In this document: positions 1 through 13,500 of the stretch, in pieces | Numbering within the stretch: the first letter of the stretch is position 1 | How the letters are laid out: the number at the start of each line of letters is the position of its first letter | DNA from: Antedon mediterranea | Lineage: Eukaryota > Echinodermata > Crinoidea > Comatulida > Antedonidae | Assembly (NCBI RefSeq): GCF_964355755.1 | Contig: NC_092679.1 | Coordinates: 62,001-126,000, forward strand | DNA: 64,000 nt | Reading direction: 5' to 3' | Program-made: the position numbers and the translations under genes | The notes under the pieces: generated by a model | What the model saw: only the letters and a program-made list of their open reading frames with translations | Told to the model about the DNA's origin: nothing | The model's database searches: none

Positions 1-1010
1 TCCTCTCATAGATATGAAAAGTGGTAAAAAAGAATAACAAATGCTTGGTAAATTGCAGATAACAGTGCGGTGAATTCTACTACAAATAGTATAATTGTGT
101 TATTATAAATATGTGGATGGACGTTTATTAGATAGTTGGGTTGTGGGGTGGTTATTATTCAAAGTGATGTTTTATTGGAGAGGCGTTTATTCAAATGAAT
201 ACCATCCTAATAATTATTAATACATTATTTAATTTAATCATCTTTTGAAACTAACTGCCGTGACAGAGTGGGCCCAAGAAAGAAGACATTACGGCTTGCA
301 ACATGGGCAGACATCTCGGTCCTAACGGGACACAGGAAGATAGCCTACAGTTATTCCTGCAAGCTTACTCAATAAAACTCAGCTATCGGGATTTTACTCG
401 AAAAATGTCTTATCAAATCTCCCTATGTAATTTTATAATACTATTCCCCACAATATATTCTGATTCTTTATGGCGTATATTTAATTTGATCTTTATTAAT
501 TTGCAGTATAATTCCTATTATTTAACTACTGTACCTTCACACACGTGTGGTATGTTTTAAAATAAACAAAAAACTGAAATGGCTATGATTAATGGCCAAT
601 TTTTTTTTCGTCTTCCAAAGGGACACTGTATTGATTGATGGAAAGTGCCTGTTTCCAGTCACCTTTAGGGTCAAATCTATTATTTTAACTGCTCCCTTCT
701 GTATAAAAGAGAGAAAATATTTGAAACTAAGGTGAACTTATCTTAAACCCGGAAATTACTTTGACCAGGAAGAATTGAAATTGAGAGGAAAATCCAATGT
801 TGAAATCATAAATGATGTTAAAAAACTCTTTATAATATCTTCCTAAGATATAAATATGGAATAATAGCGTCGGCGTGCACACTAATGTTATCAAATCTAC
901 GTTTCGCGGTACATCTCGGATAGATAAGGTAGGTATCCAAGGCGGAGATTTGTAGAGAAGTTTTTGCATTGTGCTCGCCTATGTCAGAATTAACCATAAT
1001 TTATATATAG

Positions 1011-1400
1011 ATGTCTTGAGCACGTTTGGCTGATACCAACATGACCCATATTTCACATTTTGGGTACAGTAATTATTACTATGTCTTGAGCACGTTAGGC
1101 TGATACCAACATGACCCATATTTCACATTTGGGTACAGTAATTATTACTATGTCTTGAGCACGTTAGGCTGATACCAACATGACCCATATTTCACATTTT
1201 GGGTACAGTAATTATTACTATGTCTTGAGCACGTTTGGCTGATACCAACATGACCCATATTTCACATTTTGGGTACAGTAATTATTACTATGTCTTGAGC
1301 ACGTTAGGCTGATACCAACATGACCCATATTTCACATTTTGGGTACAGTAATTATTACTATGTCTTGAGCACGTTAGACTGATACCAACATGACCCATTC
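1011..1400. repeat. 70-bp minisatellite, about 5.5 copies
   Basis: Direct tandem copies begin at about 1011, 1081, 1150, 1220, 1290 and 1360, each opening with ATGTCTTGAGCACGTT. Copies differ by single substitutions (TTTGGC/TTAGGC) and one-base indels. The last copy decays after CATGACCCAT. It probably lies in a downstream FEZ intron or in flanking DNA. Confidence 0.9.
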
Positions 1401-1480
1401 TACATTATTCGGGCATGGTTGGTAATATTATACTTCAGGTAGTTAAATATTATATTAAAGAATTAATCAGTTAATTTTAT

Positions 1481-1750
1481 CAGTTTGTTTGTTTGTTTGT
1501 TTGTTTGTTTTATCTTTATACTGGGTGACCTCTTCAGTCAAAGACTGATCTCCCAGAGGGCCCAGTTGGTGATCAGTGGCTGTGATGTACTAATACACCG
1601 GGGTAACCCCCTACTCGTCTCGAAAGATGTACTAGGTTCTTTAAAGTGCACCCGAGCAAGTTGTGTACACTGGACCTACGGTTTATAGTCCTTCTCCGAG
1701 AAGACTCGTTCTACCACCAGAACCATGGAGTGAGTGAGCCTCGAACACAT
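1481..1750 (-). mobile_element. SINE-like element with (AAAC)n tail
   Basis: Homologous to 16925-17180: both share the block ACACCGGGGTAACCCCCTAC (+ strand) and the stretch ACCACCAGAACCATGGAG. Read on the minus strand, it ends in (AAAC)n at 1481-1510, the kind of simple tail many SINEs carry. The tRNA-like head seen in the 17-kb copy is mostly missing here. Confidence 0.6.
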
Positions 1751-1763
1751 GCCGATGTTATGG

Positions 1764-1940
1764 CTACGTATCATCATTCATGAAGAGTAATACACTATTC
1801 TTGATTCCCATTAAAACATCCCATCAAAACATTGACAAAAAAAATCATTATTCCCTCATTCTTATGATCGTAATAAAAACAATTCTTAATACGTATCATC
1901 ATTCATGAAGAGTAATACACTATTCTTGATTCCCATTAAT
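1764..1940. repeat. Direct duplication of about 50 bp
   Basis: The segment TACGTATCATCATTCATGAA through TTGATTCCCATTA occurs at about 1764-1813 and again at about 1891-1940, separated by about 80 bp. Local duplication with no coding potential. Confidence 0.8.
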
Positions 1941-2054
1941 CAAGTTTTAATTAAAAAGACAAGAGTTGTAAACAGTTGTTGGATACAGGAAACTTAATTA
2001 GTAAGAAGAAAGCCTAGACATGAATAATCATGTTAAACCAGCTGAGGGAAACCA

Positions 2055-2172
2055 ATGCATTAAATATTCAATAGCCAATGATGGGTAATGTACTGTACTT
2101 GAATATTGAAGATGCATTCAATATTCAATAGCCAATGATGGGTAATGTACTGTACTTGAATATTGAAGATGT
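2055..2172. repeat. Two-copy tandem duplication, about 58 bp
   Basis: Two adjacent copies of a unit containing ATTCAATAGCCAATGATGGG and TACTTGAATATTGAAGATG. Confidence 0.85.
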
Positions 2173-2427
2173 GAATAAATTATAAACACAGTGACTAATC
2201 AAATGTACACTTTGTAAACATTTCAAATTTAACAAATTTTATATTACTACTAAACTACCTCATTAAATTAATCTCATTAAAATGTAATGCAGGTTCCATG
2301 ATAAAGAAAGGATAAAAATCTGGATTATACCAACATCTGTAACTAAATGAATGTAGCACTTTTAATGGTATTAAAATGCTACAATATTATATAGTGTAGG
2401 TGATACAAAACAATGTGTTAACCGAAT

Positions 2428-2557
2428 AAAATACTTCATACCTCCATGATATAAAAGCCTATTGTATTTAAAATACTTCATACCTCCATGATATAAAAGC
2501 CTATTGTATTTAAAATACTTCATACCTCCATGATATAAAAGCCTATTGTATTTAAAA
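2428..2557. repeat. 42-bp tandem repeat, 3 copies
   Basis: Three near-identical copies of a unit beginning AAATACTTCATACCTCCATG. Because 42 is a multiple of 3, the minus strand stays open (repeating YFKYNRLLYHGGMK). This is a repeat artefact, not a gene. Confidence 0.9.
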
Positions 2558-2688
2558 TAAAACATATCATAAGAAAATAATTTTTCTATTACATAATTTT
2601 TCTATTACATTACAATATTAATTTGGGTAATATTTTAATTACTAAACACGGGCAGGTGTAAATAATAAAGTGTATTAATGTTAGTGTA

Positions 2689-2745
2689 TGCAACGCAGTA
2701 TTGACACAGTATATTACAGTATTGACACAGTATATTACAGTACTT
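2689..2745. repeat. 21-bp tandem repeat, about 2.5 copies
   Basis: Short array of CAGTATTGACACAGTATATTA. Nothing else is seen between here and the 57-bp array. Confidence 0.75.
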
Positions 2746-2789
2746 ACTAACAATCATTTCAATCAAAACAAATACATGTTAATATTATA

Positions 2790-4572
2790 TGATATATGGC
2801 ACTGGACACCAATGGACCAGTGAAACTAATAATAAGGTGTAGTAAATTATATTAGGCACTGGACACCAATGGACCAGAGTGAAACTAATAAATAAGGTGT
2901 AGTAAATGATATTAGGCACTGGACACTAATGGACCAGTGAAACTAATAATAAGGTGTAGTAAATTATATTTGGCACTGGACACCAATGGACCAGTGGAAC
3001 TAATAATAAGGTGTAGTAAATTATATTAGGCACTGGACACCAATGGACCAGTGGAACTAATAATAAGGTGTAGTAAATGATATTAGGCACTGGACACCAA
3101 TGGACCAGTGGAACTAATAATAAGGTGTAGTAAATGATATTAGGCACTGGACACCAATGGACCAGTGAAACTAATAAATAAGGTGTAGTAAATTATATTA
3201 GGCACTGGACACCAATGGACCAGTGAAACTAATAATAAGGTGTAGTAAATTATATTAGGCACTGGACACCAATGGACCAGTGAAACTAATAATAAGGTGT
3301 AGTAAATGATATTTGGCACTGGACACCAATGAACCAGTGAAACTAATAATAAGGTGTAGTAAATTATATTTGGCACTGGACACCAATGGACCAGTGGAAC
3401 TAATAATAAGGTGTAGTAAATGATATTAGGCACTGGACACCAATGGACCAGTGAAACTAATAAATAATGTGTAGTAAATGATATTAGGCACTGGACACCA
3501 ATGGACCAGTGAAACTAATAATAAGGTGTAGTAAATGATATTTGGCACTGGACACCAATGGACCAGTGAAACTAATAAATAAGGTGTAGTAAATTATATT
3601 AGGCACTGGACACCAATGGACCAGTGAAACTAATAATAAGGTATAGTAAATGATATTTGGCACTGGACACCAATGGACCAGTGAAACTAATAATAAGGTG
3701 TAGTAAATTATATTAGGCACTGGACACCAATGGACCAGTGAAACTAATAAATAAGGTGTAGTAAATTATATTAGGCACTGGACACCAATGGACCAGTGAA
3801 ACTAATAATAAGGTGTAGTAAATGATATTAGGCACTGGACACCAATGGACCAGTGAAACTAATAATAATGTGTAGTAAATGATATTTGGCACTGGACACC
3901 AATGGACCCGTGAAACTAATAATAATGTGTAGTAAATGATATTTGGCACTGGACACCAATGGACCAGTGAAACTAATAATAATGTGTAGTAAATTATATT
4001 AGGCACTGGACACCAATGGACCAGTGAAACTAATAATAATGTGTAGTAAATGATATTTGGCACTGGACACCAATGGACCCGTGAAACTAATAATAATGTG
4101 TAGTAAATGATATTTGGCACTGGACACCAATGGACCCGTGAAACTAATAATAATGTGTAGTAAATGATATTTGGCACTGGACACCAATGGACCAGTGAAA
4201 CTAATAATAAGGTGTAGTAAATTATATTAGGCACTGGACACCAATGGACCAGTGAAACTAATAATAAGGTGTAGTAAATGATATTAGGCACTGGACACCA
4301 ATGGACCAGTGAAACTAATAATAATGTGTAGTAAATGATATTTGGCACTGGACACCAATGGACCCGTGAAACTAATAATAATGTGTAGTAAATGATATTT
4401 GGCACTGGACACCAATGGACCAGTGAAACTAATAATAAGGTGAGGTGTAGTAAATTATATTAGGCACTGGACACCAATGGACCAGTGAAACTAATAAATA
4501 AGGTGTAGTAAATTATATTAGGCACTGGACACCAATGGACCAGTGAAACTAATAAATAAGGTGTAGTAAATA
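2790..4572. repeat. 57-bp minisatellite, about 31 copies
   Basis: Long direct array of a unit starting GGCACTGGACACCAATGGAC and ending TAGTAAATGATATT. Variants: TTA/TTT before GGCACT, CCAGTG/CCCGTG, AATAAT/AATAAATA, GGTGTAG/TGTGTAG. The unit length is 3x19, so the minus strand reads as a repeating 19-residue peptide; I treat those reading frames as artefacts. Each unit has a CACTGG...CCAGTG inverted pair. The array ends immediately beside the 5' splice site of FEZ exon 4. Confidence 0.97.
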
Positions 4573-4573
4573 C

Positions 4574-7500
4574 CTTGAGCAGCTTTGCTCTCTTCGTAAC
4601 TACTAGTGGTCATTGACCTTTCCCTTAAGACCTGAAGCTCATCGGAGATGGTTGATAAAATGTCTTCCTCTGCCTTTTCATCCAAAGATGATTCTGATTG
4701 TGACTATGGACAAAATGTAAGTGCTTTTTACAATTCTCTTAATTCTCCCTAAATAACTTGAAATTCCATGTTTTAATGTTAATATTCACTGTTGTTATTT
4801 ATAATTTCTGTATTTTACTTAATTTTTTTTGCATAATGCTGTTTTTGTCTTAGTAGGTAGTTTGTTCTTAATAATCATAGGAAATGAATTTTACCTCCTT
4901 AAATATTTCATCAATTTCCTCAATGACTTGATCCGCTGTAAGCACTGGGACATCATTGTTGTCATTATGAACAGAAGTTAAGATCATTGAATGCATGTCA
5001 AAACTCTCTGTAAGATCATCATCATCTGGAAGGTCCAGGTTTGTTGGTGAATCTGCTGGCTATTTACAATGACAAAGTTTTGAATAATTATTTGCTAATT
5101 TGAAAAAAAAAACCAAAATGATAGAATGTGTCATTATTCATTATCATTTTGCCACTAAAAATGCATGAGTTGATCTGCAATTGTGTAAACAACATACTGT
5201 ATCTCTTTCCTCGTGTCTCAGATCCAAGTAGCAGGTACAATACTGTTTGGAAGTGTAAAAGGGGTAAATGTCACATAAGTCCATACTACGACCAATAGTC
5301 TGTTTCTGAATTTTAATATTTAGTAAAAAAATTTTAATTTATAATATAATTATTTAAAAAACAATGTTCAAAGTGTCAATAAAGGGAAATGATTATTAAC
5401 CACAATGACAAAACTTAAAAAATGCCAACACAATCCTAGTATAAGTAAATGTGAACATGTTTTGGAAATGTGCATTTGAAATTATATCTACGCCACAATG
5501 CAACACAACAATTCAGATTAGCATCCCAAATGTATTCATATTTGTAGGAATTATTCATGACATTGACAGCAGGGTGAACACTTTGGGTTTTACCATGTTT
5601 ACTATCAGATAATTTAACATATTATATTTTACCATGTTTACTATCAGTTAATTTAACATATTATATTTTATCATGTTTACTATCAGTTAATTTAACAAGT
5701 TATATTTTACCATGTTTACTATCAGTTAATTTAACAAGTTATATTTTACCATGTTTATTTATCAGATAATTTAACATATTATATTTTACCATGTTTACTA
5801 TCAGTTAATTTAACATATTATATTTTACCATGTTTACTATCAGTTAATTTAACAAGTGATATTTTACCATGTTTACTATCAGTTAATTTAACATATTATA
5901 TTTTATCATGTTTACTATCAGTTAATTTAACATATTATATTTTACCATGTTTACTATCAGTTAATTTAACAAGTTATATTTTACCATGTTTATTTATCAG
6001 ATAATTTAACATATTATATTTTACCATGTTTACTATCAGTTAATTTAACATATTATATTTTACCATGTTTACTATCAGTTAATTTAACAAGTGATATTTT
6101 ACCATGTTTACTATCAGTTAATTTAACATATTATATTTTATCATGTTTACTATCAGTTAATTTAACATATTATATTTTACCATGTTTACTATCAGTTAAT
6201 TTAACAAGTTATATTTTACCATGTTTATTTATCAGATAATTTAACATATTATATTTTACCATGTTTACTATCAGTTAATTTAACATATTATATTTTACCA
6301 TGTTTATTTATCAGTTAATTTAACATATTATATTTTACCATGTTTATGTATCAGTTAATTTAACAAGTTATATTATCATGTTTACTGTATCAGTTAATTT
6401 AACAAGTTATATATCATGTTTACTATCAGTTAATTTAACATATTATATTTTACCATGTTTACTATCAGTTAATTTAACAAGTTATATATCATGTTTACTA
6501 TCAGTTAATTTAACATATTATATTTTACCATGTTTACTATCAGTTAATTTAACAAGTTATATTTATCATGTTTACTATCAGTTAATTTAACATATTATAT
6601 TTTACCATGTTTACTATCAGTTAATTTAACAAGTTATATTTATCATGTTTACTATCAGTTAATTTAACATATTATATTTTACCATGTTTACTATCAGTTA
6701 ATTTAACAAGTTATATTTTATCATGTTTACTATCAGTTAATTTAACATATTATATTTTATCATGTTTACTATCAGTTAATTTAACAAGTTATATTTTATC
6801 ATGTTTACTATCAGTTAATTTAACATATTATATTTTATCATGTTTACTATCAGTTAATTTAACAAGTTATATTTTATCATGTTTACTATCAGTTAATTTA
6901 ACATATTATATTTTATCATGTTTACAGTACTATCAGTTAATTTAACAAGTTATATTTTATCATGTTTACTATCAGTTAATTTAACAAGTTATATTTTATC
7001 ATGCTTACTGTATCAGTTAATTTAACAAGTTATATATCATGTTTACTATCAGTTAATTTAACATATTATATTTTATCATGTTTACTATCAGTTAATTTAA
7101 CATATTATATTTTACCATGTTTACTATCAGTTAATTTAACAAGTTATATTTATCATGTTTACTATCAGTTAATTTAACATATTATATTTTACCATGTTTA
7201 CTATCAGTTAATTTAACAAGTTATATTTTATCATGTTTACTATCAGTTAATTTAACATATTATATTTTATCATGTTTACTATCAGTTAATTTAACAAGTT
7301 ATATTTTATCATGTTTACTATCAGTTAATTTAACATATTATATTTTATCATGTTTACTATCAGTTAATTTAACAAGTTATATTTTATCATGTTTACTATC
7401 AGTTAATTTAACATATTATATTTTATCATGTTTACTATCAGTTAATTTAACAAGTTATATTTTATCATGTTTACTATCAGTTAATTTAACAAGTTATATT

Positions 7501-10500
7501 TTATCATGCTTACTGTATCAGTTAATTTAACAAGTTATATTTTATCATGTTTACTGTATCAGTTAATTTAACATATTATATTTTACCATGTTTACAGTAT
7601 AAGTTAAATTAACATATTTTCAACCAATGCAAACTGCAAGACAAGATAGTGTACATTCAAGGTATATTTAGACAGTAATTTCAATTTCATTGAATCATCA
7701 TTAACCTGAAAATTGACATCACAATGTCTCACTGAAATTTTTTTTTTAGTTGCAATTGATAATTTTTGAAATTTATAACATTAATTATAGCATACATATT
7801 TATTCTGGAAATGTTGTGTCAGTTGGCAGAATACTATTATCAGAGTTGGCAAAGTTAAATAGAGCAGTCTAATCTTTCATCGAATTGACATTCTCTCGGT
7901 TCAATGAATACAAAAAAAATTTTATTTTTTTTTTTTGTTTATAAAAGCCACACCTTACTGTGTGTATTCAATTTAATCATAAATAATTGACAAAGGCTAG
8001 ACCAGTACAATTATAATTAGATCATTTTCATGGTCAAGTTGACTACTTTTAGTATCTATCTATGTAGACTATCTATTTTATTATATTTAGTGATAAATAT
8101 TAATAATAAAACAAATTACCATTTAAATGTTATTAACATTAACAATAATTCTTTTCATATTCTATCTGTATTAATTAACTATTTATTATATTATTAATGT
8201 GACTTTGCAAGTTTTAATTGTGCATAGTAAAAACTAAAATGTCCTTACTCTGTTCGGTTTCAAGTTGAGTGCTGGTAACTGCTTTGCCCGGGTACGTGAT
8301 GTTGGCCAGTTAAGGGGCATCACTTGTCCAAAATTATCAGTCACTTTCTTCCATAATCTGATTAATAAAAAAGAAGTTCAAAGAAAACAAATGGTAGATT
8401 TACAAATATGCAGGAAGTACTAGTGGGTCCTCATAAATACCAAGCCTATATTACTTTAAAAACATTAAACCAGGTCTTTGTGTTAAATTTTGTTTTATGG
8501 TAAATTATGATAAAAAGAGAGAAACAATGGTCGTGGTGAAGGTCCTTTAATGGACGTTCCTGAGACCTGGCTAAGCCTAGCTAGGCTTAGTTTTGTAGGC
8601 CTAGCTGGTAAACATCAGTAGCGTACCTACATCGTACACTAGCTATAGGCCTAGTCTGACGTTGTATATTTGCTGCATGAATTGTCTTTCTGTTTTTGCC
8701 AAATTTCTGTTGAAAAATTGGGTGAAACCTGGTATATAAAGTCTTCAAATTGTTTTGGCCTCATGATCGATCGATCGAAAAGTGGGTGAATTACAGAACG
8801 CAAATATCAATCTGAGCCCAATGCATGCATTAAATTAATATTATATTCAACTTATTTTTCACATCTTTTCACAGCTTGCAGACGAAAAAAGTTATCTAAA
8901 TAGGACAATGATAATATAGTATTTATTTTTATATTAAATGTAGTTTGTGACCTTAAATTAGATCTAAAAAACGTAAGGAATGGGACTTTAAGCCGCGATC
9001 ATCTCGCCGCCATAAACAATGAGTTAACGTTGCTGAGGTAGTGCGGGTATTTGGTAGTGGAACCGATCGGGTTTGGATGATGATTGAATGTCTACTGAGT
9101 TTTGTATCGTATTATTTTGTGTGACAACAAATTGCACAACGCATTTTGAAATTGCACAAACAATAATAACAGGAAATGTAGTAGGCATAACAAATTGTGC
9201 ATAGAAATTACTCAAGAAAACTCTTGCGCAATTTTAAATCATTTATAACTGCTAATATTTAATACAACCCTACCTACTACCAACCACCAACCACACAGTA
9301 TATACAAAAAAAGGATAATAAGCCTAAAGTATACAACACCCTCCATGAAACATTTTGAAAATCTGTTTTAATAATTCGAACATTGTATTTTTCGTCACAT
9401 TTTACACCACGCAAACATACTACCTAGTTGACGCATATTCATACATTTTTTAAGCTGATCGAGTAACATATTTTTACGCCAAAATCGCTGCGAAACAGCA
9501 GCAGAGCGCTGGTGGCCTAGGCCTACAGTAGACTGGTGTCTGATAATTTCGGCCGCCAGTCATTTTGGCTGTCGGTTATGGAATTGCCAAATTCATGAAA
9601 CGCCAAAAAGGACAAAATATGTATTTTTCATTTCGTCCACCAGAATTGTAATTATTCTTGAATATGTACGACACGCCATGTGAATATATTTTTACTAATA
9701 CTGTAAAATTAAGCCGAATCGGTGGTTCTCAATTCCAGAAACAGCAGCTATATTATCACTACGGTGAATATTAATGATATTTTCGGCTAACGTTGCACTC
9801 TACATTTAATAATGTAAGAATGTTTATTAAACCTACTGAACTGTAATAGGCCTACATTTTTTTTCTCAATTTATTTTACAGGTGCTAAGAAGTATGTGTA
9901 CTTTTTGAAAATAAAGTGGTTTTGGGGTTTTTGTTTTACCGTATTTTGCAAATTGTATTATTTAAATGTCGGAAATTTAGATATTTTATAAATTATTTAT
10001 CAGTATTAATACTTAAATATCGATAACAACTTAGGACATTCTTTCTTTGCCACGCCTATCAATCTAATCTTTTTGCTGTTTTACAATATACGATCCATTG
10101 TACAAACCCAAACTGTCTAACAGAAACCGGTAACTTTTGTTTGTTTGGGATACATTTAAACTCAAGTGCTTAAAAAATTAACAAATACAATTGAAAAAAG
10201 GGAATATACCGGTAGTGGTTATGAGCCTCGTTTGGGGTATGTATAATAATAATGGGAATATACCGGTAGTGGTTATGAGCCTCGTTTGGGGTATGTATAA
10301 TAATAATGGGAATATACCGGTAGTGGTTATGAGTCTCGTTTGGGGTATGTATAATAATAATGGGAATATACCGGTAGTGGTTATGAGCCTCGTTTGGGGT
10401 ATGTATAATAATAATGGGAATATACCGGTAGTGGTTATGAGCCTCGTTTGGGGTATGTATAATAATAATGGGAATATACCGGTAGTGGTTGTGAGCCTCG

Positions 10501-13500
10501 TTTGGGGTATGTATAATAATAATGGGAATATACCGGTAGTGGTTATGAGCCTCGTTTGGGGTATGTATAATAATAATGGGAATATACCGGTAGTGGTTAT
10601 GAGCCTCATTTGGGGTATGTATAATAATAATGGGAATATACCGGTAGTGGTTATGAGCCTCGTTTGGTATTTATCAGCTATTTGTTGTGAATGATTATGG
10701 TAAGACACTAACCTAAATTAAGCCATACATTCCAACTGTTAGATGGTTTCGCCGGCAGATACATTAAAAACAATCTCATTTCCGACGGATACGTAGCCCT
10801 ACACCAGTTTTACTTTAAAATGTATAGCTTTTATGTTATATAAAAAACGTCACCATTTACATAAAAGGGGAATCCCGGATTTTGTAGTTTTAGCGACAGC
10901 TCAATACAGCCATTTCCGCAGCTAAAAAACAAATTATAAAAGTGCGCATGATCAGTCATTACTAAACAACCAGGTGTCAAATCACATTGCAACAATTTTT
11001 CCTTTAAGCCAAAAGTTAAAAATTATCGTATTTTTCCGATAATTATCTGATTTGAATGAGAAAAAAAAGCCGCTTCCTTGGATATTTGAACAAACGAATA
11101 AACAATGCATCGCGCGTCATCGCATGTTTATTGAAATTTAATATGAAGTGTGCAAAAAGAAGACCACATTATATTTTTTTAAAAAGATACGCCTACTTGT
11201 TTAGCGCATAGTAACTGTTTAGCGCCGGCTTCGTTTTTTTAAACAAATATTTTATGACGAAATGCATCCAACAATGACAAAGAAAAATCCTCTCAGAGGT
11301 ATACATACGGTTATTGTTAGCGGCGGTTTCAAAGATCATTGTACTAAGGTATTAAAACCAAGGCACTAATGTTTAATGAGCCTTGTAAAACTCATCTCAG
11401 GGCATTTTGTTTGGAAATTATAAATGAAACTTCCCTTATCGCAAAGCTATCATTTTTTTTTTATAAGAAGGAGGTGATGCTGAAGTTTTTTGTGCCAGTC
11501 AAAAACACTTTATTCGTTTGTTTTACATTTATTATATTCATAAAGAAACACATTTTAACAAAGCACACGAATCTTCGGGACCTGTAAAATAATAACAAAA
11601 ATAAACATTTAATCAATATTCATTTTGACCAAAATATTCAGACGGTAAAATAATATAACTTTAAATCTACGACAAAAAATATGTATCTAGCCCATTGCAC
11701 AACTGATCTCTGGTTTAAATGACCAGTAGTTCTCTGTGGTGTTCCATAGACTTTGTAAAGTTATTTTTTTCACTGAAATACTGTACACCGTTATTTCTGG
11801 CTATTTAAATTTGGCGCGCCATACCTGGCGGCCGAAATGGTCATGCCATATTTTGTCCTTTTTGGCGTTTCATAAATTTGGTCGTTCCATAACTGGGGGT
11901 CGAAATGCACTGTGACCCAGTACTAGTAGACTAGTAGAGTATAAGAAGTGGTTTACGATGAAATCGGTCGCGTTTGAAATCGGTCGCAATAAAATCAACT
12001 TCCGGTATTTTGTATGGCGCGCCGTTAGAGCTATACGTTTGAAATCGGTCGCGTTTGAAATCGGTCGCGCTATTTTGTATGGAGCGAGATGCATTTTCTT
12101 CGTTTATATAGTCTAGATTTAATTGATATTTTTTAGGAACCAGATTATTTATGTGGATATTTTTTATTTTGGTTAATAAATATTTATTATCAATCATTTT
12201 TTTTTATTTCACAGGTTTTGGAGAAGGACTGTGTCTTTTCAAAATGGCCATTTCTAAACACGTTTAAATATTTTATTAGGCATATAATAATTTACCTCTA
12301 TTTTATTATGTACTGTAATTAATATATTATATAGAGAATATACGTCTGTGTCTTTTATTATACAAACAATTACGTAAAAGAGAACAATTTATTTAAAAAC
12401 AATAATTGTTACAATGTATAGCCCGTAAAGCCAGCGTATCCATTTTTATACTTATGCATACTGTGGCAGATATATCATATCCATGTCGTTAAAAACTTGC
12501 TATTGGATCACCTTATTTTAATTTCTATTTTATTTATGTCCGTACGTTATGTAGGATAATATTAAGTATAGGCCTATAATGATTATTGTTGAGGCAAATC
12601 ATGTGTATATTTTTATTTCTTAATGTTTAGGCCTAATAGTTTATAGTAAAAATGATTTTTATATGCGGATCGTTAAAAGGCGAGTTACTGAAATAAACCC
12701 CGAAAGAGGCCATATCGTGGATGCGCCTTCTATGATCGTGCAGACGTTAACTGCACGTTATTTTGCTAACGGGGATTCCCTTTAAAAAAAAACATGCACT
12801 ATTGTGTCAAATGGAAAAAACACGTACGATCGTTGTCCATGGCCATGTAAAGATGACGTATAGGCCTATTACTAATAACCATACGTTTGAAACATCTAGG
12901 CCTGCACGTGTTTTTGTGAAACATAGTTCCATGGTGAAACGATGTATATAATTTACGTATATACGTCGGTGATACTATAGTTTTTAATTTGAATATCTTT
13001 TATTTCTTCATTTATAATAATCACTTAATGTAAATAATTAAAGTACCACTCAGTGTCTCACATCTGTACGCCGTTCGTAAATCTAAATGTTTAAATATCA
13101 GTGCAAGATTACCTCTTTGAGAATCGTGCCCACCTTTATTATCCATCCATTATTATTCTCACATCTAGGCCTATCATTGTACAGCATACTGCATAGTCCT
13201 ACTGTATAGGCCCGGTAGATTGATTTATAACGGCATTATTTTATTCGCCGTGATTAGGATTCCGGCACCGGAACTCAACTGCCCAGCGTTAGGGATTCCG
13301 ACACGCTATTGCGCATGCCCAGAGCGAGGTAATCGGCAACTCTACTTAAATCAACAGAGCGATGGATCATTTCATAGCTGCGCCACACGCGGCGAACTAA
13401 CCTATGTGGCCAGATCTTCTAATACTAGATGCCTACTAATATGGGATCCACTAATCTAGGCTAGGGCTATAACACTTTTAAAAACGATTTTCTAAACGAA

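Noticed and set aside
2926-4405. Minus-strand frames of up to 230 codons repeating PNIIYYTLLLVSLVHWCPV
   Set aside because: They are translations of the 57-bp (3x19) minisatellite in a FEZ intron; length follows from the unit size and absence of a stop, not from coding selection.
2790-4572. CRISPR-like appearance of short repeated units
   Set aside because: The repeats are contiguous without unique spacers and the genome is eukaryotic; the same applies to all other arrays here.
10178-10708. Opposing 167- and 176-codon frames
   Set aside because: Both come from the same 54-bp array; two strands cannot both be selected for coding in this way, and the array is in an intron.
13220-13459. 79-codon plus-strand frame inside the 11.96-13.88 kb element
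   Set aside because: No transposase or other motif; isolated frame within a non-coding element core.
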